From Thiogranum sp963752745 (GTDB taxonomy: Bacteria > Pseudomonadota > Gammaproteobacteria > DSM-19610): a DNA stretch of 64,000 nt. The translations under genes were made by a program, and so were the position numbers. Below, one piece after another: positions 16,911 through 26,309 of this stretch. The notes beneath the pieces are model-generated. The model saw only the letters and a list, made by a program, of their open reading frames with translations. It did not search any database and was not told the DNA's origin. The stretch lies in NCBI GenBank assembly GCA_963752745.1, contig CAVWAK010000022.1, positions 1 through 64,000 on the forward strand, in the 5' to 3' direction. The stretch's first letter is position 1, and every line of letters starts with the position of its first letter.

Positions 16911-18278
16911 ATGGCCGGCAAAGTTTTTATAAAAACCCACGGGTGTCAGATGAACGAGTACGATTCCGCCAAGATGGTGGATGTGCTTGCCGAGTCTCAT
17001 GGCCTGGAACTGGTGGGTAGTGCGGCTGAAGCTGACGTTCTGCTGCTCAATACCTGCTCGATCCGCGAGAAAGCCCAGGAAAAAGTCTTTTCCCAGCTGG
17101 GTCAATGGCGTGAACTGAAACAACAGCATCCGGATATCATCATTGGTGTAGGTGGCTGTGTCGCCAGTCAGGAAGGTGAGGCGTTGCGTGAGCGGGCACC
17201 GTTTGTCGATGTCGTGTTTGGCCCGCAGACCCTGCACCGTCTGCCGATGATGATTAACGAAGCCCGTGGCCGGCACAGCGCAGTGGTTGACGTTTCTTTC
17301 CCCGAGATCGAAAAATTCGATAGCCTGCCCGCGCCGCGTGCCGAGGGGCCGACAGCATTTCTGTCAATCATGGAAGGTTGCAGCAAGTACTGCACGTTTT
17401 GTGTTGTTCCCTATACACGGGGCGAGGAAGTCAGTCGGCCATTTGACGACATTCTCGTCGAAGCAGTAAGCCTCGCTTCACAGGGGGTTCGGGAAATCAA
17501 CCTGTTGGGACAGAACGTCAATGCCTATCGCGGTCTGATGGCGGATGGTTCGATTGCTGACCTGGCATTGTTGATTACCTACATCGCCGCTATCGACGGT
17601 ATCGGGCGCATTCGTTATACAACCTCGCACCCGCAGGAGATGAGTGACAGTCTGATTAATGTCTATGCAGAAGTGCCGGAACTGGTCAGTCATTTGCACT
17701 TGCCCGTGCAGAGTGGTTCAGACCGTATTCTTTCCGCCATGAAGCGTAACCACACAGCGCTGGAGTACAAGTCGCGCATTCGCCGTCTGCGGGAGCTACG
17801 GCCGGATATCAGTATGTCGTCAGATTTTATTATCGGTTTCCCGGGTGAAACAGATGCGGATTTCGAGGCGACCATGCAGTTAATCGAAGATGTCGGTTAC
17901 GATCAATCTTTCAGTTTTATATACAGTCGGCGTCCTGGCACGCTCGCCGCAGCGTTGCCTGACGACGTGCCTGTGGAAATCAAAAAACAGCGCCTGGCAC
18001 GGTTGCAGGCACGTATCAACGAAATGGCCGCAGCGATTAGCCTGGCAATGGTCGGCAGCGAGCAACGTATTCTGGTTGAGGGGCCTTCGAGGAAGGATCC
18101 GGCCGAGATGGCCGGCCGTACTGAAAATAACCGTGTGGTGAATTTTGCCGGTGAGCCTGAACTGATTGGTCAGTTTGTCAGTGTGCGTATTACACAGGCC
18201 ATGCCGAACTCGCTGCGTGGTGAGCTTATAGCTGTAGACGACCAGAATTCCGCCGCTAAATCGGTTAATTGGGGTTGA
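16911..18278 (+). CDS. miaB: tRNA-2-methylthio-N6-dimethylallyladenosine synthase MiaB
   Basis: A 455-residue radical-SAM methylthiotransferase acting on i6A37 of tRNAs. I start it at ATG 16911 (MAGKVFIKTHGCQMNEYDS), the family N-terminus; the open frame upstream runs back into rnpB. The UPF0004 domain has Cys residues in THGCQMN, NTCSIRE and GGCVAS. The radical-SAM cluster is CSKYCTFC (CxxxCxxC), followed by a C-terminal TRAM domain. The Shine-Dalgarno is weak. It heads the miaB-ybeZ-ybeY-corC-lnt series common in gammaproteobacteria. Confidence 0.96.
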   Translation: MAGKVFIKTHGCQMNEYDSAKMVDVLAESHGLELVGSAAEADVLLLNTCSIREKAQEKVFSQLGQWRELKQQHPDIIIGVGGCVASQEGEALRERAPFVDVVFGPQTLHRLPMMINEARGRHSAVVDVSFPEIEKFDSLPAPRAEGPTAFLSIMEGCSKYCTFCVVPYTRGEEVSRPFDDILVEAVSLASQGVREINLLGQNVNAYRGLMADGSIADLALLITYIAAIDGIGRIRYTTSHPQEMSDSLINVYAEVPELVSHLHLPVQSGSDRILSAMKRNHTALEYKSRIRRLRELRPDISMSSDFIIGFPGETDADFEATMQLIEDVGYDQSFSFIYSRRPGTLAAALPDDVPVEIKKQRLARLQARINEMAAAISLAMVGSEQRILVEGPSRKDPAEMAGRTENNRVVNFAGEPELIGQFVSVRITQAMPNSLRGELIAVDDQNSAAKSVNWG

Positions 18279-19279
18279 GCCCCGCAACGAACTATCCCTT
18301 GGATCCCGAACCTGCCTCTGTCAAATTAACCCTGGAACCCGCTGATAATCAGCGGCTGGCATCACTCTGTGGCCAGTTCGATCAGCATCTGCGTCAGCTG
18401 GAACGTCGCCTGCACGTCGAGATCAGCAACCGGGGTAACCAGTTTCAGATAGAAGGTTCTGACCAGGCGCCCTCGCTGGCAGGTCAGGTCCTGCAGACTC
18501 TCTACGCCGCCACGCGTGAAGCACCGCTGACACCGGAGCGCGTGCACCTGTATTTGCAGCAAGCCGGGCTGGAGGGGCTCGACGACCAGGACGATGATGA
18601 TGAACAGCATACGGTTGTTCACACGCGGCGCTGTACGGTCAAGGCCAGGGGGAAACACCAGCTTCACTATATTCGTAATATTTTCGACAAAGACGTTAAC
18701 TTCGGTATTGGCCCGGCGGGGACAGGAAAAACTTATCTCGCTGTGGCCTGCGCTGTGCAGTCGCTGGAGCATGAACAGGTGCGTCGCCTGGTGCTGGTAC
18801 GGCCGGCGGTGGAAGCAGGCGAACGCCTGGGGTTTCTGCCCGGTGACCTGACACAGAAGGTCGATCCTTATTTGCGGCCATTATATGACGCACTGTATGA
18901 AATGCTGGGGTTCGAGCGCGTGGCCAAACTGATCGAACGAAATGTAATTGAAATAGCGCCACTGGCGTTCATGCGTGGCAGAACCTTGAATGATGCCTTT
19001 GTGATTCTGGATGAGGCCCAGAATACTACTGTGGAGCAGATGAAAATGTTCCTCACACGTATCGGCTTTAGCTCGACAGCGGTTGTTACCGGAGACGTGA
19101 CCCAGATTGATTTGCCCAAGGGTGTGAGGTCGGGTTTGCGTCATGCCATGGATGTGCTCAAGGATGTTGAAGAAATAGGTTTTACCAGATTTGATGCGCG
19201 CGACGTTGTACGCCATCCGCTGATCAAGAAGATTCTGAATGCATACGACAGCTTTGAACGGCTGGACAATGAACACTGA
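18269..19279 (+). CDS. ybeZ: PhoH-like ATPase YbeZ
   Basis: A 336-residue PhoH-family P-loop ATPase, linked with YbeY in ribosome and RNA metabolism. It has Walker A GPAGTGKT (about residues 151-158) and Walker B VILDEAQN (about 246-253). The start is uncertain: the frame can begin at TTG 18269 (overlapping miaB by 10 bases), TTG 18275 or slightly later. Homologs begin within about 15 residues of TLEPADNQRL. It is cotranscribed with miaB and ybeY. Confidence 0.92.
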   Translation: MGLSPATNYPLDPEPASVKLTLEPADNQRLASLCGQFDQHLRQLERRLHVEISNRGNQFQIEGSDQAPSLAGQVLQTLYAATREAPLTPERVHLYLQQAGLEGLDDQDDDDEQHTVVHTRRCTVKARGKHQLHYIRNIFDKDVNFGIGPAGTGKTYLAVACAVQSLEHEQVRRLVLVRPAVEAGERLGFLPGDLTQKVDPYLRPLYDALYEMLGFERVAKLIERNVIEIAPLAFMRGRTLNDAFVILDEAQNTTVEQMKMFLTRIGFSSTAVVTGDVTQIDLPKGVRSGLRHAMDVLKDVEEIGFTRFDARDVVRHPLIKKILNAYDSFERLDNEH

Positions 19280-19742
19280 TACCGGAATAGAAGTGCAGTA
19301 TGCCAGCGACGCTCAGCCGCTGCCGGCCGAGGCTTCATTGCGGGACTGGGCCCGGGCAGCACTATCGCCGGATGCGCAACAGTCAGGTCTGGTTATTCGC
19401 GTGGTCGATGAAGATGAAAGCCTTGGGTTGAATAGTCAGTATCGTGGCAAGCGTAAGGCTACCAACGTTTTGTCATTCCCGTTTGAAGTGCCGGCAGGGA
19501 TAGAGCTTAGCCACCTCGGAGACCTGGTTATCTGTGCCGGCATTGTTAACCGCGAAGCTGCTGAGCAGGGCAAGCCTGCGGAGCATCACTGGGCGCATAT
19601 GGTTGTACACGGCGTATTGCATCTTCGAGGTTATGATCACCTTGCCGACGCACAGGCCGGCGAAATGGAAGCCCTGGAAAAACAAATTCTCGGAGAGCTG
19701 GGTATACCGGATCCTTACAATACACAGGACATGGCAGTCTGA
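19269..19742 (+). CDS. ybeY: Endoribonuclease/rRNA maturation factor YbeY
   Basis: A 157-residue zinc metalloprotein involved in 16S rRNA 3' maturation and ribosome quality control. The zinc motif HGVLHLRGYDH (HxxxHxxxxxH) is intact in the C-terminal third. ATG 19269 overlaps the end of ybeZ by 11 bases, implying translational coupling. An earlier in-frame ATG at 19239 would lie deeper inside ybeZ and adds no family sequence. corC follows 10 bases after its stop. Confidence 0.95.
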   Translation: MNTDTGIEVQYASDAQPLPAEASLRDWARAALSPDAQQSGLVIRVVDEDESLGLNSQYRGKRKATNVLSFPFEVPAGIELSHLGDLVICAGIVNREAAEQGKPAEHHWAHMVVHGVLHLRGYDHLADAQAGEMEALEKQILGELGIPDPYNTQDMAV

Positions 19743-19752
19743 CAGGCACACG

Positions 19753-20628
19753 ATGAAAGAAGATCATTCGAACAATGGCACCAGCCAGCGCTCCTGGATT
19801 GACCGTTTGAGCCAGGCATTGCTGGGGGAACCCACGGACCGGGAGGAACTGGTTCACGTACTCAGGGAAGCGCAGTCGCGGGGGCTGTTTGACGTCGATG
19901 CACAGGGCATGATCGAGGGTGTGCTGCAGGTCGCAGAAATGCAGGCCCGTGACATCATGATTCCGCGTTCGCAGATGGTAGTGGTCAGTCGCGATCATAA
20001 GCCGGAGCAGATCATTCCTGTGGCTATTGAGTCGGGTCATTCAAGATTCCCTGTCGTCGGTGAGAGTCGTGACGAGGTAGTGGGTGTATTGCTGGCCAAG
20101 GATCTGCTGCGTTATACATCAAGGAACGACAACGAACAGTTTGCTATTCGTGAAATACTGCGACCGGTCGTGTTTGTGCCGGAGAGCAAGCGCCTTAATG
20201 TGCTGTTGAAAGAGTTCCGCGCCAGCCGCAATCATTTGGCTATTGTTGTCGACGAATACGGCGGGGTGGCCGGCATGGTAACCATTGAGGACGTGCTTGA
20301 GCAGATAGTAGGTGAAATCGAGGACGAGCACGATATTGACGAGGATACATTTATACGCAAGTACAGCGATGTGAATTACACCGTCAAGGCGCTGACCCCT
20401 ATCGAAGATTTCAACGAATACTTCGCAACGGATTTCAGTGACGATGAATTCGATACCATAGGTGGATTGGTAACACACAAGCTGGGGCGTTTACCCAAAC
20501 GCGGTGAAACCATTATTCTGGACAGTATGAGTTTCCAGATTATCAATGCCGACAATCGCCGTATCCACCTCATGAAGGTGACACTGCTGCTTAATCCTGA
20601 TGCAACCCGGGCAACGACTGAAGCCTGA
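19753..20628 (+). CDS. corC: CBS-domain transporter-associated protein CorC
   Basis: A 291-residue cytoplasmic protein with paired CBS domains (beginning at ARDIMIPRSQM) and a C-terminal CorC/HlyC domain (TIGGLVTHKLGRLPKRGE). It is implicated in Mg/Co efflux with CorA-type systems. ATG 19753 is chosen because the residues after it match the family start (SWIDRLSQALLGEP). The open frame extends about 73 codons further upstream, inside ybeY, without similarity. The gene ends 4 bases before the preferred lnt start. Confidence 0.93.
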   Translation: MKEDHSNNGTSQRSWIDRLSQALLGEPTDREELVHVLREAQSRGLFDVDAQGMIEGVLQVAEMQARDIMIPRSQMVVVSRDHKPEQIIPVAIESGHSRFPVVGESRDEVVGVLLAKDLLRYTSRNDNEQFAIREILRPVVFVPESKRLNVLLKEFRASRNHLAIVVDEYGGVAGMVTIEDVLEQIVGEIEDEHDIDEDTFIRKYSDVNYTVKALTPIEDFNEYFATDFSDDEFDTIGGLVTHKLGRLPKRGETIILDSMSFQIINADNRRIHLMKVTLLLNPDATRATTEA

Positions 20629-20632
20629 CAAT

Positions 20633-22144
20633 ATGCCACAGCGTGCGCCCACAGTCTGGACAGGGCTGTTAGCCTTTTTGTGTGGCGCCGCGATGCCACT
20701 TGGCTTCGCTCCGTTTGGTTTCTATCCGCTACCTGTAGTCGCCCTGGCGATGTTAGCCGGTATTTTGTACGCAGCGCCCCCGCGTGCCGGCTTGCTGATG
20801 GGCGCGCTGTTCGGTCTGGGACAATTTGGTGTCGGTGTATCGTGGGTGCACATAAGTATTCACCAGTACGGTAACGCCGGACTGATTCTGTCACTGGCAA
20901 CCATGTTGTTGCTGGTGTTGTATCTGTCACTGTTTCCCGCCGCCATGGGATGGCTGGTCAGCCGGCTGTCTGCCAGGCGCCGCGCTGTTGTTCTGCTGGC
21001 TGTTTTCCCCTCGGCCTGGGCCCTCACCGAGTGGCTGCGTGCGTGGTTGTTTACCGGTTTCCCCTGGTTGAATCTGGGTTACAGCCAGATAGACAGCCCA
21101 CTGCTTGGCTATGCACCGTTAGTGGGAATCTATGGTCTTGGGTTTATCACAGCACTGAGTGCCGGTTTGCTGAACTGTGTTGCCGGTGGTGCCGGCCGGT
21201 TACGCTTTGCAGCGCTGGTATCGATAAGCACTTTAGGCTTGACCGGCTGGGCGCTTAACCAGATCCACTGGACGCATGAGCGGGGCGAGCCACTCACTGC
21301 CACCCTGGTGCAGGGCAACATAGCCCAGGAACTGAAGTGGAAGCCCGAGCAACAACGCGAGACTCTGGAACGTTACGTCAGTCTTACCAATGAAAACACC
21401 AACAGCGACCTGATCGTCTGGCCGGAGACAGCGGTGCCGGCGTTCTATGACCAGGTCGAACTTGATTTTCTGAGGCCGCTGCGCGCTAGCATGCGTACCA
21501 AAGGGGTTTCACTGGTCACCGGTATTCCAGTACTGGACCGCAGTCAGTGGGATTACTACAATGCCATTATCAGCCTCGATCAACCGGACAGGTTTTACTA
21601 CAAGGTGCACCTGGTGCCCTTCGGTGAGTTTCTGCCGTTACGTGACTGGCTGGCGAGTGTGCTGAGCTTCCTGCCGGTACCACAGTCTGATTTCAACTCA
21701 GGCGATCTGGATCAGCCTCTGCTGGAAGCTGCCGGCTACCCGATCGGTGCCTCAATCTGCTACGAAATTGCCTTCGGTGAGGAGCTGATCCATACCCTGC
21801 CGGAGGCAGCATTCCTGATTAACATTAGCAACGATGCCTGGTTCGGTGACTCGCTGGCACCGCATCAGCACCTGGAAATGGCGCGTATGCGGGCGCGCGA
21901 AACCGAACGTGACCTGCTGCGCGCTACCAACACCGGGATCTCGGCGGTGATTAACGCCGACGGCCAGATTGTTGCCCGCACAGCGCAATTTGAAATGGCT
22001 ACAGTGACACATCAGATTCAACCTCGCAGCGGTGCCACACCCTATGTTTATTGGGGTAACTGGCCAGTGGTGCTTCTCGCTGCTGGATTGCTGCTTGTGG
22101 TTTGGAGAACAGGGAGAAACAGCGATGCTGAACAAGTTGGATGA
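20633..22144 (+). CDS. lnt: Apolipoprotein N-acyltransferase Lnt
   Basis: A 503-residue inner-membrane enzyme adding the third acyl chain to lipoproteins. The first about 200 residues are a polytopic membrane region. The periplasmic carbon-nitrogen hydrolase domain has the catalytic triad: Glu in VWPETAVP (about 265), Lys in YYKVHLVPFGEF (about 324), and Cys in GASICYEIAFGE (about 376). I prefer ATG 20633, four bases after the corC stop; ATG 20600, which overlaps corC, is an alternative adding 11 residues. The end overlaps dsbB by 20 bases. Confidence 0.95.
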   Translation: MPQRAPTVWTGLLAFLCGAAMPLGFAPFGFYPLPVVALAMLAGILYAAPPRAGLLMGALFGLGQFGVGVSWVHISIHQYGNAGLILSLATMLLLVLYLSLFPAAMGWLVSRLSARRRAVVLLAVFPSAWALTEWLRAWLFTGFPWLNLGYSQIDSPLLGYAPLVGIYGLGFITALSAGLLNCVAGGAGRLRFAALVSISTLGLTGWALNQIHWTHERGEPLTATLVQGNIAQELKWKPEQQRETLERYVSLTNENTNSDLIVWPETAVPAFYDQVELDFLRPLRASMRTKGVSLVTGIPVLDRSQWDYYNAIISLDQPDRFYYKVHLVPFGEFLPLRDWLASVLSFLPVPQSDFNSGDLDQPLLEAAGYPIGASICYEIAFGEELIHTLPEAAFLINISNDAWFGDSLAPHQHLEMARMRARETERDLLRATNTGISAVINADGQIVARTAQFEMATVTHQIQPRSGATPYVYWGNWPVVLLAAGLLLVVWRTGRNSDAEQVG

Positions 22145-22646
22145 GCTGAGTGCGACCCGGTGGTACTGGCTGGCGATGATCGCGCTGGGTGTTTCAATGG
22201 AGGTATCGGCACTCTTTTATCAGTATGTGCTGGAGTACTGGCCGTGTGTACTCTGTATTCATGTACGCATCTGGGTACTCGGCCTGGTGGTTGCCGCCCT
22301 GACAGGCCTGGCGCTTCGCCAGCGACGTGTCGGGCGCGGTATCGGTCACTTGCTCGTGCTGGTGGCGTCGGTCGGTCTCCTGGAGCGCTCCTGGAAGCTG
22401 CTTGCCATCGAGCGTGGTTTTGCGGTTGATGGTGAATGTAATTTCGATGCAGGCCTGCCCAGCTGGTTCGCGCTGGATCAGTGGTTTCCCGCCATGTTCA
22501 AAGTGTGGGAAGCCTGTGGCTATACTCCGGAGCTACTGTTCGGGGTGACGATGGCAGAAGCGCTGCTGGTGCTGTCGATAATGCTGGTGGCAATGGGTGC
22601 CCTGCTAATACTCGCATTACTGACGACGAAAGACATCGTTCGATGA
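22125..22646 (+). CDS. dsbB: Disulfide bond formation protein DsbB
   Basis: A 173-residue inner-membrane quinone reductase that reoxidises DsbA. Both functional cysteine pairs are in place: Cys41-Cys44 (WPCVLC) and Cys105/Cys131 in the second periplasmic loop, almost exactly the E. coli spacing. Four hydrophobic helices are evident. ATG 22125 has AGGGAGA upstream and overlaps the lnt stop region by 20 bases. No dsbA is in the window. Its place at the end of the lnt operon may reflect local rearrangement. Confidence 0.93.
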   Translation: MLNKLDELSATRWYWLAMIALGVSMEVSALFYQYVLEYWPCVLCIHVRIWVLGLVVAALTGLALRQRRVGRGIGHLLVLVASVGLLERSWKLLAIERGFAVDGECNFDAGLPSWFALDQWFPAMFKVWEACGYTPELLFGVTMAEALLVLSIMLVAMGALLILALLTTKDIVR

Positions 22647-22673
22647 GCGATTGATTCCGGTGTGCCGATAGTG

Positions 22674-23195
22674 TTATGCCGCTGTATCGGTTGGCCAACG
22701 TCGAAAATTGTTGCTGCCACAGCTGGGACATTCGGGAATGCGCGCGGTATGGTGAAAATGCACTGCTTCGTTGCAGGCAGCGCAGTACAGAGTGCCCGGA
22801 CCGGTGACTTCGCCGCTGTGGTAGGGCGGGTCTTTCTCAAGAGTCTCCTGTAACTCAGCCAGTTCTATACGGGTGCGGTCAGCGACCCGGCTGAATATCT
22901 CCAGCAGACGATCTTCGATGCGGTCGATGTCGAATCGCAGCCAGTCAGCCAGTTCGTGGCTGGTTTCTGACAGGTGGCGACCGGCATCCTGAACGTCACG
23001 TTTCAGGTAGTAGGCCACTTTCTCGGCTTCATCCTGGGTCAGTTCTTCAAGTTCGACTGCCGTTTCCCGGGCTTTTTCGACACTGTTCTTAAGGGTGGGC
23101 AGCGTACTTTTCTCCGCTTCCTCAAAGGCCTGGTGGACGCGTTCCATCATGCGATGATATGCCTGAACAAGCTTGTCTGTGGCTGGGGTGGTCAT
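22674..23195 (-). CDS. YbeL-like zinc-ribbon protein (DUF1451)
   Basis: A 173-residue, highly charged, helical protein with a C-terminal zinc ribbon (CAAC ... CPSC, about residues 136-158), matching the DUF1451/YbeL family usually found beside leuS. ATG 23195 has GGAGAG upstream; the longer open frame to 23483 overlaps leuS and is rejected. It is divergent from leuS and convergent with dsbB. Function is unknown; the N-terminal part is likely coiled coil. Confidence 0.88.
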   Translation of the reverse strand: MTTPATDKLVQAYHRMMERVHQAFEEAEKSTLPTLKNSVEKARETAVELEELTQDEAEKVAYYLKRDVQDAGRHLSETSHELADWLRFDIDRIEDRLLEIFSRVADRTRIELAELQETLEKDPPYHSGEVTGPGTLYCAACNEAVHFHHTARIPECPSCGSNNFRRWPTDTAA

Positions 23196-23327
23196 TGTGC
23201 TCTCCAATGTTGCGTTTTCCGGGAAGTCCCACTGTAAGTTTAGCTGTTGGGTGACGTACTGTGTATTGGCCGGTTGCCGTCCACTACGGTATTCTTCGAG
23301 CTTTAACTCAGATTGCGGGCAGTAGGG

Positions 23328-25784
23328 ATGGAAGAAAGTTATAAACCTCAGGATATAGAGGCGCGAATCCAGCAGACGTGGCTGGAAAACGGCACCTTTC
23401 GGGCCATAGAGGACGATTCCCGGCAAAAATACTACTGCCTCTCCATGTTTCCCTATCCGAGCGGCCGTCTGCATATGGGGCACGTACGTAATTACACTAT
23501 CGGTGACGTGATTTCACGCTACCAGCGTATGCTGGGAAAGAATGTTTTGCAGCCAATGGGCTGGGATGCTTTTGGCCTGCCTGCCGAGAACGCGGCAATT
23601 AAAAACAAGGTGGCGCCGGCTAAATGGACCTATGAAAATATCGATTACATGCGCGGCCAGTTGCAGCGCCTGGGTTTTGGCTACGATTGGGATCGTGAGC
23701 TGGCGACCTGTGATCCGGGCTACTACCGCTGGGAACAATGGTTTTTCACCAGATTATTCGAGAAAGGCCTGGTCTACAAGAAAACTGCAGTGGTTAACTG
23801 GGATCCGGTTGACCAGACTGTGCTTGCCAACGAACAGGTTATTGATGGCAAGGGCTGGCGTTCCGGTGCGCCAGTGGAACGCCGGCAGATCCCCCAGTGG
23901 TTTCTGAAAATAACCGATTACGCACAGCAGCTACTGGACGACACTAAACAACTGGATGGCTGGCCTGAACAGGTGCGTACCATGCAGCGCAACTGGATCG
24001 GACGATCGGAAGGCGTGGAGTTGGAGTTTGCCGTCGAGGACGGGGACGAGCCGCTGACAGTGTTCACTACCCGGCCGGATACTTTGATGGGTGTGACCTA
24101 TGTGGGCGTCGCACCCCAGCATCCACTGGCCCGGAAAGCCGCGCAAACGAACCCTTCTCTGCAGGCATTTATCGATGAATGCGCTCACACCAAGGTTGCC
24201 GAGGCCGACATGGCGACACTGGAAAAGAAGGGTGTGGATACTGGTTTGAAAGCTGTTCACCCAGTTACCGGTGCGGTTGTGCCCGTGTGGAGCGCTAATT
24301 TCGTGCTTATGGAATATGGTGCGGGTGCTGTTATGGCGGTACCTGCGCATGACCAGCGAGACTACGAGTTTGCTGAGGAATACGGTTTGCCGGTACGTCG
24401 AGTGATTCACCCGCAGGATGGCAGCCAGGCGACGGAGCTGGAAAAGCAGGCCTTTACGGAAAGAGGGGTACTGAAAAATTCCGGCCAGTTTGATGGCATG
24501 AATTTCGACCAGGCTTTCGAAGCCATCGCCGGCTACCTTGAGGCTGAAGGCAAGGGTCGCAAGACTATAAATTACCGCCTGCGCGACTGGGGGGTCTCGC
24601 GGCAGCGTTACTGGGGGTGTCCAATCCCCATGGTCAACTGCCCGTCCTGCGGTTCGGTGCCGGTACCGGAAGATGAATTACCGGTTGAGTTGCCACGTGA
24701 CGTAGTGCTGGAAGGTGCCGGTTCGCCATTGAAACAGGACCGAAACTTTATTGATACTGCCTGTCCAAAGTGTGGTGGTACCGCCGAACGCGAGACCGAT
24801 ACCTTTGATACTTTCTTCGAGTCTTCCTGGTATTACGCGCGCTACACCTGCAATGACTACACCCAGGGAATGCTCGACCAGCGCGTGAATCACTGGTTGC
24901 CTGTTGATCAGTACGTTGGTGGTATTGAGCACGCAGTGCTGCATTTACTGTATGCGCGTTTCTTTCACAAGTTGATGCGCGATCTGGGTCTGGTAAAGGG
25001 TGATGAGCCGTTTAAAAATCTGTTGACACAGGGCATGGTCAACAAGGATGGCTCCAAGATGTCCAAGTCCAAGGGCAACACCGTTGATCCGCAGAAGCTG
25101 ATGGACAGGTATGGTGCCGATACGGTGCGTCTGTTCATGATGTTTGCGGCACCGCCGGAGCAGTCGCTGGAGTGGTCTGATTCGGGAGTTGAAGGTGCCT
25201 CGCGATTCCTGAACCGTTTATGGAAAGCGGTGTATATCCATGTGAGCGCCGGTGCGGTGGTCGCACTGGATACCGCGTCACTCGATGGCGATCAAAAAGC
25301 GTTTCGCCGGAAGCTGCACGAAACCATTCGCAAGGTCAGTGATGATGTAGGGCGGCGCTATACGTTCAATACAGCAATTGCAGCCAATATGGAGTTGCTG
25401 AATGACATTGGCCGCTTCACGGATAAAACTGACAATGGGCGTGCGCTGGTAAAGGAAGCGCTGGATGCGGCGGTACTGATGCTGGCGCCCATCGTGCCGC
25501 ATATATGCCACGAGCTGTGGTCAGCGTTGGGGCATGCTGATTCTGTCGTTGATTGTGCCTGGCCAGTTGTTGATGATGCCGCTCTGGTGAAAGACAGTGT
25601 TGAATTGATTGTGCAGGTGAACGGCAAGCTGCGTGGAAAAATATCGGTACGTACTGATGCTGACGATGATGCCATTCGCGAAGCTGGGCTGTCGGAGCCG
25701 AACGTGAGAAATCACGTCGAAGACAAGACGATACGGAAAGTGATAATTGTGCCGGGACGACTGGTTAATATAGTTGTTGGTTGA
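23328..25784 (+). CDS. leuS: Leucyl-tRNA synthetase
   Basis: An 818-residue class I synthetase. The HIGH-type motif is PSGRLHMGHVRNYT (about residues 43-56) and the KMSKS loop is GSKMSKSKGNT in the C-terminal half. The CP1 editing domain includes TTRPDTLMG and a zinc-binding CPSCG/CPKCGG region. ATG 23328 is used, preceded by AGTAGGG; an ATG five codons earlier is possible. It heads the leuS-lptE-holA run. I see no T-box or leader peptide in the short upstream region. Confidence 0.97.
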   Translation: MEESYKPQDIEARIQQTWLENGTFRAIEDDSRQKYYCLSMFPYPSGRLHMGHVRNYTIGDVISRYQRMLGKNVLQPMGWDAFGLPAENAAIKNKVAPAKWTYENIDYMRGQLQRLGFGYDWDRELATCDPGYYRWEQWFFTRLFEKGLVYKKTAVVNWDPVDQTVLANEQVIDGKGWRSGAPVERRQIPQWFLKITDYAQQLLDDTKQLDGWPEQVRTMQRNWIGRSEGVELEFAVEDGDEPLTVFTTRPDTLMGVTYVGVAPQHPLARKAAQTNPSLQAFIDECAHTKVAEADMATLEKKGVDTGLKAVHPVTGAVVPVWSANFVLMEYGAGAVMAVPAHDQRDYEFAEEYGLPVRRVIHPQDGSQATELEKQAFTERGVLKNSGQFDGMNFDQAFEAIAGYLEAEGKGRKTINYRLRDWGVSRQRYWGCPIPMVNCPSCGSVPVPEDELPVELPRDVVLEGAGSPLKQDRNFIDTACPKCGGTAERETDTFDTFFESSWYYARYTCNDYTQGMLDQRVNHWLPVDQYVGGIEHAVLHLLYARFFHKLMRDLGLVKGDEPFKNLLTQGMVNKDGSKMSKSKGNTVDPQKLMDRYGADTVRLFMMFAAPPEQSLEWSDSGVEGASRFLNRLWKAVYIHVSAGAVVALDTASLDGDQKAFRRKLHETIRKVSDDVGRRYTFNTAIAANMELLNDIGRFTDKTDNGRALVKEALDAAVLMLAPIVPHICHELWSALGHADSVVDCAWPVVDDAALVKDSVELIVQVNGKLRGKISVRTDADDDAIREAGLSEPNVRNHVEDKTIRKVIIVPGRLVNIVVG

Positions 25785-25799
25785 CAGGAGAATCGATCA

Positions 25800-26309
25800 A
25801 TGTGTCAGATGCCGTTGAGATCAGTCGTTGTAATCGGACTTGCGCTGCTGTTGCTATCCGCTTGTGGTTTCAAGCTTCGTGGCAGTGTGGAGTTGCCTCC
25901 GATATTGCAGGATACCTATATCGAATCCGAAAATCCTTTCACCGGTATGGCAAGGTCGTTGCGTACCGAGCTGGAAATTGCCGGTGCCAATGTGCTGGAA
26001 GACAAGGCGGCGGCCACAGCTGTACTGGTGATTCACCAGGAACGCTCGGAGAATCGCGTGTTGTCAGTTGGCAGTAGCGGCAGGGCCACTGAATATGAGC
26101 TCTATGATGAAGTCAGCTTTTCCCTGCAGGATCCCGATGGAAAGCCGCTGGTAAAAGCGCAAAGGCTGAGTCAGACGCGTGACCTGGTATTTGACGAGAA
26201 CGAGTTGCTCGGCAAAGTGTCTGAGGCTGAAGGTATTCATCGGCAAATGCGAGCCAATCTGGCCAGACAGGTGATTATGCGTATCGCAGCCGCTGTACGC
26301 ACGCCATGA
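25800..26309 (+). CDS. lptE: LPS-assembly lipoprotein LptE
   Basis: A 169-residue outer-membrane lipoprotein that plugs LptD for LPS insertion. It has a short signal peptide and the lipobox LLSACGF, followed by the family's KLRGSVELPP. AGGAGAA is correctly placed before ATG 25800. The stop overlaps the holA start by four bases. It works with lptA, lptB and lptC at 52-54 kb; lptD and lptFG are not in the window. Confidence 0.93.
   Translation: MCQMPLRSVVVIGLALLLLSACGFKLRGSVELPPILQDTYIESENPFTGMARSLRTELEIAGANVLEDKAAATAVLVIHQERSENRVLSVGSSGRATEYELYDEVSFSLQDPDGKPLVKAQRLSQTRDLVFDENELLGKVSEAEGIHRQMRANLARQVIMRIAAAVRTP

Noticed and set aside
22674..23483. 269-codon version of the DUF1451 gene
   Set aside because: Its N-terminal 96 codons lie over the leuS start; ATG 23195 has a good ribosome site and the family N-terminus.
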